A stretch of 64,000 nucleotides of DNA. Origin: CBDBJR01 sp965206445. Lineage in GTDB: Bacteria; Pseudomonadota; Gammaproteobacteria; Arenicellales; Poriferihabitantaceae. Below, piece by piece: positions 32,098-40,099 of the stretch. Both the position numbers and the translations under genes were made by a program. The notes under the pieces were generated by a model. It saw nothing but the letters and a program-made list of their open reading frames with translations. It did not search any database and was not told where the DNA came from. The stretch covers positions 1,302,001 through 1,366,000 of the forward strand of contig CBDBJR010000002.1 of NCBI GenBank assembly GCA_965206445.1. The letters are read 5' to 3'. How positions within the stretch are numbered: the stretch's first letter is position 1; each line of letters opens with the position of its first letter.

Positions 32098-32688
32098 ATG
32101 GACAGCGACCTGAACGATAATGAGATCGTAGAGCGGGTGAGAAACGGCGACAAGCAGGCCTTCAACCTGTTGATTGGCAAGTATCAATATAAAATAAGAA
32201 ACCTGATCAGCCGCTTCGTAAAGGATGTCACCGAGCAGGAGGATATTACCCAGGAGACATTTATCAAAGCGTATCGGGCGATTGGCCGCTTCAGAGGCGA
32301 CAGCGCGTTTTATACCTGGCTCTATCGCATTGCGGTGAACACGGCGAAAAATTACCTGCTCGCCTCCCGGCGCCGGCCGCCGTCACAGGATATCGATGCG
32401 GATGATGCCGTCCAGGTGCTCGGGGTCCGGCAGTTGACGGAAACCAATTCGCCCGAAGCGGTACTGGAAAATGATCAGCTGGTGGTCGTTATCCGCAACG
32501 CGGTGCAGAATTTGCCCAACGAGCTGCGGCAGGCTATCAGCCTGAGAGAATTTGACGGCTTGAGCTATGAGGAAATCGCGGTAGTCATGCAGTGTCCGAC
32601 CGGCACCGTGCGCTCGCGGATTTTTCGCGCCCGCGAGGCAATCGAGCAGGCGATGGAGAGCATGACCGGGCCACAATCGGTGAAATAA
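32098..32688 (+). CDS. rpoE: RNA polymerase sigma factor RpoE (AlgU/sigma-E)
   Basis: Extracytoplasmic-function sigma factor of the envelope stress response. The 196-aa protein starts MDSDLNDNEIVERVRNGDKQ and has region 2 (EQEDITQETFIKAYRAIGRF, FYTWLYRIAVNTAKNYL) and region 4 (GLSYEEIAVVMQCPTGTVRS), the AlgU/RpoE subgroup of group 4 sigmas. ATG 32098 matches homologues; the frame extends further upstream into a hydrophobic stretch that is not part of the family. rseA and rseB follow in the conserved order and hold the sigma factor inactive until envelope stress. Confidence 0.96.
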   Translation: MDSDLNDNEIVERVRNGDKQAFNLLIGKYQYKIRNLISRFVKDVTEQEDITQETFIKAYRAIGRFRGDSAFYTWLYRIAVNTAKNYLLASRRRPPSQDIDADDAVQVLGVRQLTETNSPEAVLENDQLVVVIRNAVQNLPNELRQAISLREFDGLSYEEIAVVMQCPTGTVRSRIFRAREAIEQAMESMTGPQSVK

Positions 32689-32927
32689 GAAACGTGACCG
32701 CTAACGATGCGCCGGTCAAACGGCGAAAAATACCTGTCGGCAGCGCGCCGCCGGCAGCCGGGTGCCGCCCGAAGCCCGGCGTGGCTGCTGGTGGGGGCGC
32801 CCGATTTTTATCTTTATTACGCGCGGTTTTCGATGAACTTACGCCGGCTTGCATGGACTAACCTGATAACCCGCTCCCCGGTTTGCCCGGTTGGTGAATC
32901 CCGTTTTGACTGTCAAAAAATACCGCT

Positions 32928-33458
32928 ATGACCGAATCCGTTTCCAGATTGCTCGACCACGATACCCACCCCGAACAACGGGGCGAGGTGCTGGATCAGA
33001 TAATTGCTTCAGAGCGCCTGCAAAAACACTGGAGCAACTATCACGTGATCGGCAGCGTGATACGCGGTGAAGTGGTTGTCGCCGGGGTAGACCGGGGCAA
33101 TCGAATCCAGCGCACCCTGGCGCTCGAGCCGACCATATTGGCGCCGCTGTCCGATGCGCAGCGCCCCGACGACGCCGTGCGGCAGCGGAAAAAAATCCCC
33201 CTCGGGGGCTGGCAATCCGCCGGCATGCTGGCGCTCGCGGCGTCGGTGGCATTGATGGCAGTGGTCTTGAACCCGGTGCAGGATTCCACCTCTGCGGGCC
33301 GGGTTGCGGCTGAAGTCCGACCGCTGCCGGCCAGCCAGGCAGAGCGCGACCGCTTCAACCGGGAGATAAGCGAGATGCTGACCAGCCATGGTGAGTTCAG
33401 CGCCGCGTCGGGCCTGAACGGGTTGGTTACCTATGCCAAGCTGATCGGGGTCGAATAG
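32928..33458 (+). CDS. rseA: anti-sigma-E factor RseA/MucA
   Basis: Inner-membrane anti-sigma factor whose cytoplasmic N-terminus binds RpoE and is removed by regulated proteolysis. The 176-aa product has the N-terminal sigma-binding domain with LQKHWSNYHVIGSVIRGE (RseA consensus WxxYHLIGDxxRGE), a membrane helix (about 92-110) and a periplasmic tail for RseB binding. The 239 bases between rpoE and rseA are longer than in E. coli, and no coding sequence or clear terminator is seen there. ATG 32928 is the start by homology. Confidence 0.9.
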   Translation: MTESVSRLLDHDTHPEQRGEVLDQIIASERLQKHWSNYHVIGSVIRGEVVVAGVDRGNRIQRTLALEPTILAPLSDAQRPDDAVRQRKKIPLGGWQSAGMLALAASVALMAVVLNPVQDSTSAGRVAAEVRPLPASQAERDRFNREISEMLTSHGEFSAASGLNGLVTYAKLIGVE

Positions 33459-33528
33459 TCGGCAGGTTGGCCGGAAACGGACGAATCAATGATTTTTCTC
33501 AGGCAAATACCGGCTTTGACGGCGTAAC

Positions 33529-34527
33529 ATGCATCGAGACAACCGCACCGTTCGGCGGGTCGGGCACCGCGTTGTCGGCTGGATTGGCGGCCTGGTTCTG
33601 CTGTTGTGCCAAATCGGGTCGCCGTTGTATGCCGATGTGGGTTCCTGGCTTATGCGCATCAACCATGCCGCTATGAAGCAGAGCTTTAACGGCACGTTTG
33701 TCTATGTGTATGACGGCCAAATCGAAGCGGTGGAGGTGGTGCGCCGGGTCCTGGACGGCGTTACGCAAGAGCGTTTGTATTCGATTACCGGCGCCGCCAG
33801 AGAGGTGGTTCGAGATCAGTATCGGGTCTGGTCCTTTATCCCCGATCAAAATGCGGTGATACACGACTATCGGCAGCAGTCGCAGAGCGGCTTTCCCCAG
33901 ATGGTGCCGAGCGACATCGATCGACTGTCCCGGTATTATCGGTTTGAGATAGGCGGGCAAACGCGCATCGCAAAGCGACGTGCACAGCAGATCCGCATCA
34001 TCCCCAATGACGACTATCGCTACGGGTATCACCTGTGGGCTGATCAGCAAACCGGGCTGCTGCTGCGTTCGGATTTGATCGATCGCAAGCAGCAGATGCT
34101 TGAGCAGTATCTGTTTGTCACGCTTGAGGTTGGCGGCCCGATCAGCGATCAGCAGTTGCAGCCGTTGACAGATAAAAGTCAATTTGCGCAGTATGGCAAT
34201 GATAAAATACAATCCCGGCCAGTCGATAACTCCAGCTGGCAGATTCAGACGCTGCCGGCGGGGTATGAATTGATCCGGCATATACGGCGTATGCTGCCGA
34301 TGCAATCGGTCGACGTGGAACATATCGTGTTTACCGACGGCCTGACGACCATATCGGTCTTCATCAAACGGGCAGAGGACGAACAAAGCCCGATACAGGA
34401 GCAGAGCCGCATGGGGGCGATTAATACATTCAAGAAAATGGTGGGCGATTATTCGGTTACCGTGATTGGTGAAGCGCCGGCAAAAACCGTCGCAATGCTG
34501 GCAAAAAACATTTTATACCGCCCCTGA
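33529..34527 (+). CDS. rseB: sigma-E regulatory protein RseB/MucB
   Basis: Periplasmic protein that binds RseA and senses outer-membrane lipid and protein stress. The 332-aa precursor has a signal peptide (residues 1 to about 36, ending near SPLYADVG), then the N-terminal LolA-like domain starting FNGTFVYVYDGQIEAVEVVR and the C-terminal MucB domain with QIQTLPAGYELIRHIRRM. It is 70 bases after rseA; the operon ends here. rseC, rseP and mucD are not in the window. Confidence 0.93.
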   Translation: MHRDNRTVRRVGHRVVGWIGGLVLLLCQIGSPLYADVGSWLMRINHAAMKQSFNGTFVYVYDGQIEAVEVVRRVLDGVTQERLYSITGAAREVVRDQYRVWSFIPDQNAVIHDYRQQSQSGFPQMVPSDIDRLSRYYRFEIGGQTRIAKRRAQQIRIIPNDDYRYGYHLWADQQTGLLLRSDLIDRKQQMLEQYLFVTLEVGGPISDQQLQPLTDKSQFAQYGNDKIQSRPVDNSSWQIQTLPAGYELIRHIRRMLPMQSVDVEHIVFTDGLTTISVFIKRAEDEQSPIQEQSRMGAINTFKKMVGDYSVTVIGEAPAKTVAMLAKNILYRP

Positions 34528-34587
34528 GTATGCCCCGATCCTGCTGCTTGATCTCGCCGGTTGTTCGGGCGAAAGTCGCTCCGCCGA

Positions 34588-34606
34588 CGCCGCTCTGACA
34601 GCGGCG
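34588..34606 (+). terminator. GC hairpin after rseB
   Basis: CGCCGCT (34588-34594) and AGCGGCG (34600-34606) pair with a 5-base loop (CTGAC); TTTT follows only after 10 bases. It is 60 bases after the rseB stop. It could end the operon but lacks a direct T run, so the call is weak. Confidence 0.35.
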
Positions 34607-34687
34607 GGAGGTGCGTTTTACCCATCGGTTTTCACCCGGTGCGCCTGCCGCAATTGATGTGAAATAAATAGATCAAAATCACCGAAC

Positions 34688-34703
34688 TGTGGGTTTACCC
34701 ACA
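34688..34703. promoter_or_regulatory. 16-bp palindrome, candidate regulator binding site
   Basis: TGTGGGT TT ACCCACA is a perfect inverted repeat with a 2-base centre. It begins TGT and ends ACA, like the upstream palindromes of Gac/UvrY-controlled small RNA genes, whose consensus (from memory) is TGTAAG-N6-CTTACA, but the inner bases differ. The position, about 40 bases before a GGA-rich stretch with its own terminator, is what makes it interesting. Confidence 0.4.
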
Positions 34704-34729
34704 CGTTTATAGATGGCGGTTGTAAACAA

Positions 34730-34905
34730 TGAACATGCCTTTGGTGCATGGAGTGTAAATGGTTGAATGTGTGGTAGGCCAGATGGAAATGGACTGATAT
34801 TGGCCGATACTGTATTGGTGATGCCTGCGGGTATTCTAATGCAGATTACACAGGGAACGCGGGACATGACGAGGGTAGCCCAAGCTGTCATGGCTTGGGC
34901 TTTTT
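34730..34905 (+). ncRNA. candidate GGA-rich small RNA (CsrA/RsmA-titrating type?)
   Basis: A stretch of about 175 bases without a credible ORF, ending in a strong intrinsic terminator, preceded by a palindrome, and holding four ANGGA motifs (GGA at 34750, 34785, 34791, 34854) plus a fifth GGA at 34862. CsrA/RsmA-binding small RNAs share that layout: an upstream palindromic activator site, repeated ANGGA in loops, and a terminator hairpin. I have not folded it, and it matches no named RNA I can recall. The 5' end is a guess. Alternatives: a 5' leader of the Xsc-like gene that terminates prematurely, or an untranscribed region with chance motifs. Confidence 0.35.
34877..34905 (+). terminator. 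Rho-independent terminator
   Basis: AGCCCAAGC (34877-34885) and GCTTGGGCT (34893-34901) form a perfect 9-bp stem with a 7-base loop, and the T run 34901-34905 follows directly, then ATT. This is the cleanest intrinsic terminator in the window. It is 350 bases after rseB, too far to be the only terminator of that operon, so it probably ends a separate transcript. Confidence 0.85.
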
Positions 34906-35284
34906 ATTGCCGCCCGCTTTTTTTTTATTGCCAACGTTGCTCGCCGGCATTTCTGCCGCGCACTGCGGCCACGACACAGGCCCGACCCCCCGATTGGATC
35001 GCCGTCACTTGGTCGCTATCGTTATACAATACGGATAATGATTGCCGCCCATGACGGCGAGCATGACAATCTGAAAATTCCTGATTGATGCGGCACAGTT
35101 GGCGAGCCGTTCGGTCGGCGCCTCAGGTCTGCTGAACCGCCGGGCGGTTGTGCAGGGCCAAAAAAAAGGATTACGCCCGCTGTTGGCCGGCGAGCGCGGT
35201 GTGGAAAACACGCCGCCCGCCGGAAAATCTCATTGGCCGGATAAGCTGTTTGCTTAACCGGCAACCAACCGAGTACAAGACATA

Positions 35285-36982
35285 ATGAACACATACTCCG
35301 GCGGCCAGGCTACCGTTGAAGCGCTCAAGAGGGAAAAAGTCGAGCATGTATTTGGCCTGATTGGCTCCGCGACGATGGAGATATTCGACGCCCTGTATGA
35401 TGCCGATGGAATCCATTATATCGGCGTGCGTGACGAGCGTACCGGCGCGCACATGGCGGACGGATATGCCCGCGCATCGGGGCGGGCGGGGGTCATCCTG
35501 GCCGGGCAAAACGGCCCTGGGGCGACCAATCTGGTCACCGGCCTGGCGCAGGCGTTTGCCGCGTTCTCGCCGGTGGTATCGATTGCCGGGGCGATCAATA
35601 GCGGCCATCTTTACCGCGACGCCTTTCAGGAGGTCGATCAACAATCTCTGTTCCGGCCGATTACCAAGAAAACCTGGACCGTGACGCAGACCGGGCGCGT
35701 GCCGGAGATGCTGCATGAGGCCTTTCGGGTGGCGATGGCCCCCCGGCGGGGGCCGGTGCAGCTGAACCTGCCGCGCGACGTACTGTCTGCAACAGCGGAT
35801 TTTCCGAGTATTCAGTCGGCGCACAGCGACCCTGTTCAGGCCCTGCCCGGCGGCGCCGTTGAGCAAATACACAAAGCCGCCGAATTGCTGGCCGCCGCGC
35901 TCAAGCCGGTGATGATTGTCGGCGGCGGCATCAAAAATACCGGCCAGTATGCCGAAGTACTCCAGCTCGCCGAGTCGCTGAACGCGCCGATTGCAACCGC
36001 CCCGGGCCATGGGGATGCGATTCCGTTCGACCATCCGCTCAACGCCGGTCAGATGGGCCCGCGCGGCAACCCGGTCGCATCCCGGCTGGTTAAGGAGGCG
36101 GATGTGATCCTGGCGCTGGGCACGCGCCTGGGTTTCAATTCGACGTTTTATTCCTATGCGAATCTCAATCAACAGGCCGCCCTCATCCAGGTTGAACTGG
36201 AGCCGACCGCCATCGGGCGCTATTTCCCGGTTGCCGTGGGCATCTGGGCCGATGCCCGGACGGCGGCCCGGCAATTGGTCGAGGCGCTGGGCAACAGGCG
36301 GGCGGGCGCCGAGGTCGAGGCGTGGGTGCGGCAGTACCAACATGAGCGCACCGCCTACCTGCAACAGCGGGACCGCGAGGCGGATGCTGACCGCCACCCG
36401 ATGCAGCCGCCCGATTTGTTCAAACAATTGCGCACCGTGCTGCCAAAAAATGTGGCGGTAACGATGGACGCCGGGACGCTGTGCCTGCAGGCGACCGATG
36501 CGCTGCGTTACTGGCAGCCGCCGTGCCTGTTCACCCCGCTGGATTTTGGCCTGGTCGGTTTTTCCTTTGCCTGCGGTTTGGGCGTGAAAGTGGCGCGCCC
36601 GGACCGGCCGGTGGTCAGCTTGATGGGGGACGGCGGCTTTGGCATGACGCTGGCGGAATTGAGCACGGCGGTGCAGCATGGCATCAATACCGTCACTGTG
36701 GTCATGAACAACCACTGCTGGGGCGCGGAAAAAGCCTACCAGCGCGACTTTTTCGGTGAGCGCTATATCGGCGCTGACCTCAGCAACCCACCGTTTGATC
36801 GGGTGGCCGAACTGTACGGCGCAGTCGGTTTTCGGGTTGAGCGCAGCGGCGAAATCGGCGACGCGGTGCGCGCGGCACTCGACTGCGGCAAACCGGCGGT
36901 AGTGGACGTCCAGGTTGACCCGAATGCGCTCTACAGCTTCCGCCGTGATGCCTTTCAACACCGGGCAACCCGGGGGGGCTGA
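35285..36982 (+). CDS. thiamine-diphosphate enzyme, sulfoacetaldehyde acetyltransferase (Xsc)-like
   Basis: A 565-aa member of the acetolactate synthase superfamily. The N-terminal Pyr domain has VRDERTGAHMADGYARA with the cofactor-activating Glu (Glu51), the middle domain has KPVMIVGGGIKNTGQYAEV, and the PP domain has LMGDGGFGMTLAEL and VVMNNHCWGAEK (GDG...NN cofactor motif). WGAEK and the C-terminal FRRDAF are features I associate with Xsc, which turns sulfoacetaldehyde and phosphate into acetyl phosphate and sulfite, rather than with acetolactate synthase. However, pta and sulfite export genes that usually accompany xsc are absent, so the substrate is uncertain. A luciferase-like monooxygenase follows after about 150 bases. 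Confidence 0.75.
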   Translation: MNTYSGGQATVEALKREKVEHVFGLIGSATMEIFDALYDADGIHYIGVRDERTGAHMADGYARASGRAGVILAGQNGPGATNLVTGLAQAFAAFSPVVSIAGAINSGHLYRDAFQEVDQQSLFRPITKKTWTVTQTGRVPEMLHEAFRVAMAPRRGPVQLNLPRDVLSATADFPSIQSAHSDPVQALPGGAVEQIHKAAELLAAALKPVMIVGGGIKNTGQYAEVLQLAESLNAPIATAPGHGDAIPFDHPLNAGQMGPRGNPVASRLVKEADVILALGTRLGFNSTFYSYANLNQQAALIQVELEPTAIGRYFPVAVGIWADARTAARQLVEALGNRRAGAEVEAWVRQYQHERTAYLQQRDREADADRHPMQPPDLFKQLRTVLPKNVAVTMDAGTLCLQATDALRYWQPPCLFTPLDFGLVGFSFACGLGVKVARPDRPVVSLMGDGGFGMTLAELSTAVQHGINTVTVVMNNHCWGAEKAYQRDFFGERYIGADLSNPPFDRVAELYGAVGFRVERSGEIGDAVRAALDCGKPAVVDVQVDPNALYSFRRDAFQHRATRGG

Positions 36983-37131
36983 ATTTTCCGGTGGCGGCAC
37001 AGCGCCTTTCAATGCCGCGTGGCGGGATATGCGTACCGGCCCCGGCATCGGGTATAATGCGCGCTCGAATCGGTAGCCACCGGCCCGGCGGGCACGGCAA
37101 CCGGATACAGTAAACCATCGGGAGATTCAAT

Positions 37132-38169
37132 ATGAAATTCCAATTGGCGATCAATCTCGAGCGCACCGCCCCCGGTATCGACATGCCGGCGGTCGAACGG
37201 CATACGCTCGAGATGGTGCAAATGGCGGAGCAGGGCAATTTCAACATCGTCTGGGCGGCCGAGCACCACGCATTGGAGATGACGGTGGCGCCAAACCCGT
37301 TTCAGATTCTGACCTGGTGGGCCGCGCATACGGACAAAATCGGGCTCGGCACCGCGGTGGCGGTAGCCGCATACTGGCACCCGATCAGCCTGGCCGGTCA
37401 GGCCGCCTTTACCGATTTGGTCAGCGGCGGCCGGCTGCATTTCGGCCTCGGCTCGGGTGCGTACCAGCGCGAATTCGACCGCATGCGGCCCGGGTTGAAG
37501 CAGTCCGACGCCTGGCGCTATATGCACGAGATGATGCCGGCGGTAAAAGCGCTGTGGGCCGGCGACTACCGGCATGACGGTGAATTCTGGTCGTTCCCGA
37601 CCACCACGTCGGTGCCCAAACCGGTACAAAAACCCCACCCCCCGATCTGGGTTGCAGCGCGCTCGCCGCTCACTTATGACTATGCGGCAAAGCACGGATA
37701 CCATGTGATGTCGTGGCCGATCACGCGCCCGTTTTCCGAAGCCGAGCTGTACAAATCCCACCTCGACCAGGCACTGGCGGACCATCCCGGCGCCGCCCGC
37801 CCGATCTTTGCGATGATGCGCCACACGGCGGTGTATGACCGCAAAGACGAATGGCAGGCGCCGATTGCCGCCGTGCAGCGGCAGCTCGCCCAGTTCGAAA
37901 ACCTGTTCCGGAATCTGGGTGACGTCGTCAACGGTTTTCCACAGGAGATCGACCTGACCAGCCTGACAGACCGCGAGCAGTACAACCCGCAGATGCTCCG
38001 GGAAAATCTGATGTTTGGCACCCCCGATGAAGTGATTGAGAAGTTGCAGCGCTACCAGCAGCTTGGGGTAGACGAATTCATTTACTACGCCAGCATGGGG
38101 CTGGACATGCCGCGGCAGAAGCGCTCACTCGAGCTGTTTTGCTCCGAGGTGATGCCGGCGTTTGCCTGA
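37132..38169 (+). CDS. luciferase-like (LLM) flavin-dependent monooxygenase
   Basis: A 345-aa TIM-barrel oxidoreductase of the bacterial luciferase family, using reduced flavin and O2. Visible motifs are NIVWAAEHHALE (about 39-50), HTDKIGLGTAVAV, SGGRLHFGLGSGAYQREF, and KPHPPIWVAARSPLTYDYAA, as in luciferases. GGGAG ahead of ATG 37132 is a good ribosome-binding site. The substrate cannot be told; because the neighbour upstream is Xsc-like, an organosulfonate or another small C-S or aldehyde compound is a reasonable guess. Confidence 0.85.
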   Translation: MKFQLAINLERTAPGIDMPAVERHTLEMVQMAEQGNFNIVWAAEHHALEMTVAPNPFQILTWWAAHTDKIGLGTAVAVAAYWHPISLAGQAAFTDLVSGGRLHFGLGSGAYQREFDRMRPGLKQSDAWRYMHEMMPAVKALWAGDYRHDGEFWSFPTTTSVPKPVQKPHPPIWVAARSPLTYDYAAKHGYHVMSWPITRPFSEAELYKSHLDQALADHPGAARPIFAMMRHTAVYDRKDEWQAPIAAVQRQLAQFENLFRNLGDVVNGFPQEIDLTSLTDREQYNPQMLRENLMFGTPDEVIEKLQRYQQLGVDEFIYYASMGLDMPRQKRSLELFCSEVMPAFA

Positions 38170-38542
38170 TTGGGAGGTGGCGAAATTGCCGTTGATTGAG
38201 CGGTGAATCCGGTCGATTTTTCTCGATCCTGGCGGATAAATTATGCTGATTCAATTGGGGTTCTTGCCGGATGCATACGCGCAGAATTCTCTCCTCGTCA
38301 GCTAATAATGCGCAATTGTTGGACTCGACCCGCCTGTGATCAGGCAATCAACCCGAATGCGATAGGCTATCGAGTTGTACAAACACTCGCAGTGGCCGGC
38401 GGAGGTTGGTACAATGGCGGCGCCGGTAGCTGCCGCTGGCGGGATAACCCCATCAGCGAGGGCGGCTGCTGTGCCGTTGGCTGCGCTCGACAGGGATAAG
38501 ACGCAGCCGGATTAACGTTTGTTTAGACTATAGGAGGTCATT
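38170..38542 (+). other. intergenic region upstream of ssb
   Basis: About 370 bases without a supported gene; a 98-codon open frame (38203-38499) has no recognisable features and is Arg/Cys/Gly rich like other chance frames here. It holds an extended -10 element near 38410 and the ssb ribosome-binding site. Nothing else was recognised. Confidence 0.5.
38407..38415 (+). promoter_or_regulatory. candidate extended -10 promoter of ssb
   Basis: TGGTACAAT at 38407-38415 has the TGn extended -10 form with TACAAT, about 130 bases before ssb. No good -35 is at the proper distance, which extended -10 promoters can lack. This is a pattern match only. Confidence 0.35.
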
Positions 38543-39019
38543 GTGGCACGAGGTATCAATAAAGTTATTCTGGTAGGCAATCTGGGCCGTGATCCGGAAA
38601 TGCGCTATACGCCGAGTGGCACGGCGGTGGCCAATGTGACAATCGCAACTACCGATGCGTGGAAGGACAAGCAGTCCGGCGACAAACAGGAGCGCACCGA
38701 ATGGCACCGGGTGGTGTTTTTCAACCGGCTGGCGGAAGTTGTCGGTGAGTACCTGAAAAAAGGCAGCCAGGTCTATGTCGAAGGGCGCCTGCAAACCCGC
38801 AAATGGCAGGATCAAGGCGGTCAGGATCGCTACACAACGGAAATTGTCGCCAACGAGATGCAGATGCTCGGCGGCCGTGATAGCGCCTCGGCCTCGGGTA
38901 TGGGTCAGTCCGCGCCGCCGCGTGAGGCAAAATCATCCGGCTCTGCGCCTGCGGCTGCTGCTGCGCCGGCGGAGAATACCGGTGCGTTTGAAGATTTTGA
39001 TGATGACATTCCGTTTTAA
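38543..39019 (+). CDS. ssb: single-stranded DNA-binding protein
   Basis: Tetrameric OB-fold protein that coats single-stranded DNA and recruits repair and replication partners. The 158-aa product starts ARGINKVILVGNLGRDPEMRY, contains NVTIATTDAW, TEWHRVVFFNRLAEVVGEYL and GSQVYVEGRLQTRKWQDQ, and ends in the acidic partner-binding tip DDDIPF after an Ala/Gly-rich linker. The start is GTG 38543, with AGGAGG at 38532-38537. uvrA, the common neighbour, is not here. Confidence 0.97.
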   Translation: MARGINKVILVGNLGRDPEMRYTPSGTAVANVTIATTDAWKDKQSGDKQERTEWHRVVFFNRLAEVVGEYLKKGSQVYVEGRLQTRKWQDQGGQDRYTTEIVANEMQMLGGRDSASASGMGQSAPPREAKSSGSAPAAAAAPAENTGAFEDFDDDIPF

Positions 39020-39072
39020 GCCGGTCCGGCAGTACGATTGACCGCTCGGCTTGAACCGGTCGGCGGGATGGT

Positions 39073-40032
39073 TTACGCCTCCGCCGCCGACCGGATGCAG
39101 GCCGGCGGGTCGCCGAAATTTTCCCGGTAGCGGGCTTCGATCTCGGCTCGGTCCGGGCGGTGGTTCTGGGTGCCGTGGTGTTCGATTTTGATGCCGCCCA
39201 TGACGGCGCCAAGCTGTGCTGCGCTGCACCAATCCATTTTTTGGCTGATCCCGTATAGCAGGCCAGCGCGAAACGCATCGCCGCAGCCGGTCGGATCGCA
39301 GGCCTGGCGAACGTCAATGGCGGCGACCCGGTGCTGGCTGCCGTCGGTGTGGATCACCGCGCCCTGCGCTCCGAGAGTGACAATCAAGGCGTCAACCCGG
39401 TCGGCGATCCGGGCCAGGTCGCTGCCGGTTTTCTGCTGCAGCAGCGCCGATTCATAATCATTGACCACCAGATAGTTGGCCTGATCGATAAATCGGTTCA
39501 GCTCCTCAGCGGTGAACATCGGCAGGCCCTGGCCGGGGTCGAAGAAAAACGGGATGCCGGCGGCGGCGAACTGCGCGGCGTGTTCCAGCATCGCCGTTCG
39601 CCCGTCGGGGGCGACAATGCCCAGCTCGACCTGCGCCGCATCGGTTACCCGGTTTTGCTGGGCCTGCTCCATTGCACCGGGGTGAAAGGCGATGATCTGG
39701 TTGTTGTCGGCGTCTGTGGTCAGGAAGGCCTGGGCGGTATAGGCGTGTGCGATCTCGACTACATGGCGGTCGTCGATCGCATTGGCCGCCAGCCAGGCCC
39801 GGTACGGCTGAAAATCCTCGCCCACCGTGGCCATGGGCAGCGGGTCGCCGCCCAGCAGCTTCAGGTTGTAGGCAATGTTGCCGGCGCAGCCGCCAAATTC
39901 CCGGCGCAGCTGCGGCACCAAAAAACAGACATTCAGAATATGCATCTGCTCGGGCAGGATGTGATTTTTGAATTGGTCCGGGAACACCATAATGGTGTCG
40001 AAGGCGTACGAGCCGGTGATCAGGGTGGCCAC
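39073..40032 (-). CDS. PfkB-family sugar or nucleoside kinase
   Basis: A 319-aa ribokinase-fold kinase. It has the FGGCAGNIAYNLKLLGG glycine motif (PfkB signature 1) and DPTGCGDAFRAGLLYG (signature 2) with the catalytic Asp in GDAF. The best start is GTG 40032, giving ATLITGSYAFDTIMVF at the N-terminus as in homologues; the next upstream candidate, TTG 40074, adds 14 unconserved residues. Family members of this type have been named adenosine kinase or generic carbohydrate kinase; I cannot fix the substrate. It stands alone between convergent ssb and the ubi operon. Confidence 0.88.
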   Translation of the reverse strand: MATLITGSYAFDTIMVFPDQFKNHILPEQMHILNVCFLVPQLRREFGGCAGNIAYNLKLLGGDPLPMATVGEDFQPYRAWLAANAIDDRHVVEIAHAYTAQAFLTTDADNNQIIAFHPGAMEQAQQNRVTDAAQVELGIVAPDGRTAMLEHAAQFAAAGIPFFFDPGQGLPMFTAEELNRFIDQANYLVVNDYESALLQQKTGSDLARIADRVDALIVTLGAQGAVIHTDGSQHRVAAIDVRQACDPTGCGDAFRAGLLYGISQKMDWCSAAQLGAVMGGIKIEHHGTQNHRPDRAEIEARYRENFGDPPACIRSAAEA

Positions 40033-40099
40033 GATAGTACCTGGCAATAGGGTTGTCTGAGGGGTTGGTTGCAACCGTGCAGCCGCAGCGGCATACGGC

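Larger units (their letters stand above)
34528..35284 (+). other. 757-base intergenic region between rseB and the Xsc-like gene
   Basis: No protein-coding gene is supported. It holds, in order: a GC hairpin that may end the rpoE-rse operon (34588-34606); a 16-bp perfect palindrome (34688-34703); a short GGA-rich stretch that may be transcribed as a small RNA (34730-34905) and closes with a clear intrinsic terminator; a second T tract (34918-34926); and the upstream region of the Xsc-like gene, with GATAAT at 35034-35039 as a possible -10 box and TTGGTC at 35009-35014 as a poorly spaced -35. Confidence 0.6.

Noticed and set aside
34681..34905. Known riboswitch or housekeeping RNA (6S, SRP RNA, c-di-GMP riboswitch)
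   Set aside because: No conserved core sequence of these RNAs could be found; only the palindrome, GGA motifs and terminator remain as evidence.
35171..37048. 625-codon open frame on the minus strand
   Set aside because: Antisense to the Xsc-like gene, His/Arg/Gln rich, no motifs.
38203..38499. 98-codon open frame before ssb
   Set aside because: No Shine-Dalgarno, no recognisable feature, and amino-acid use like other chance frames here.
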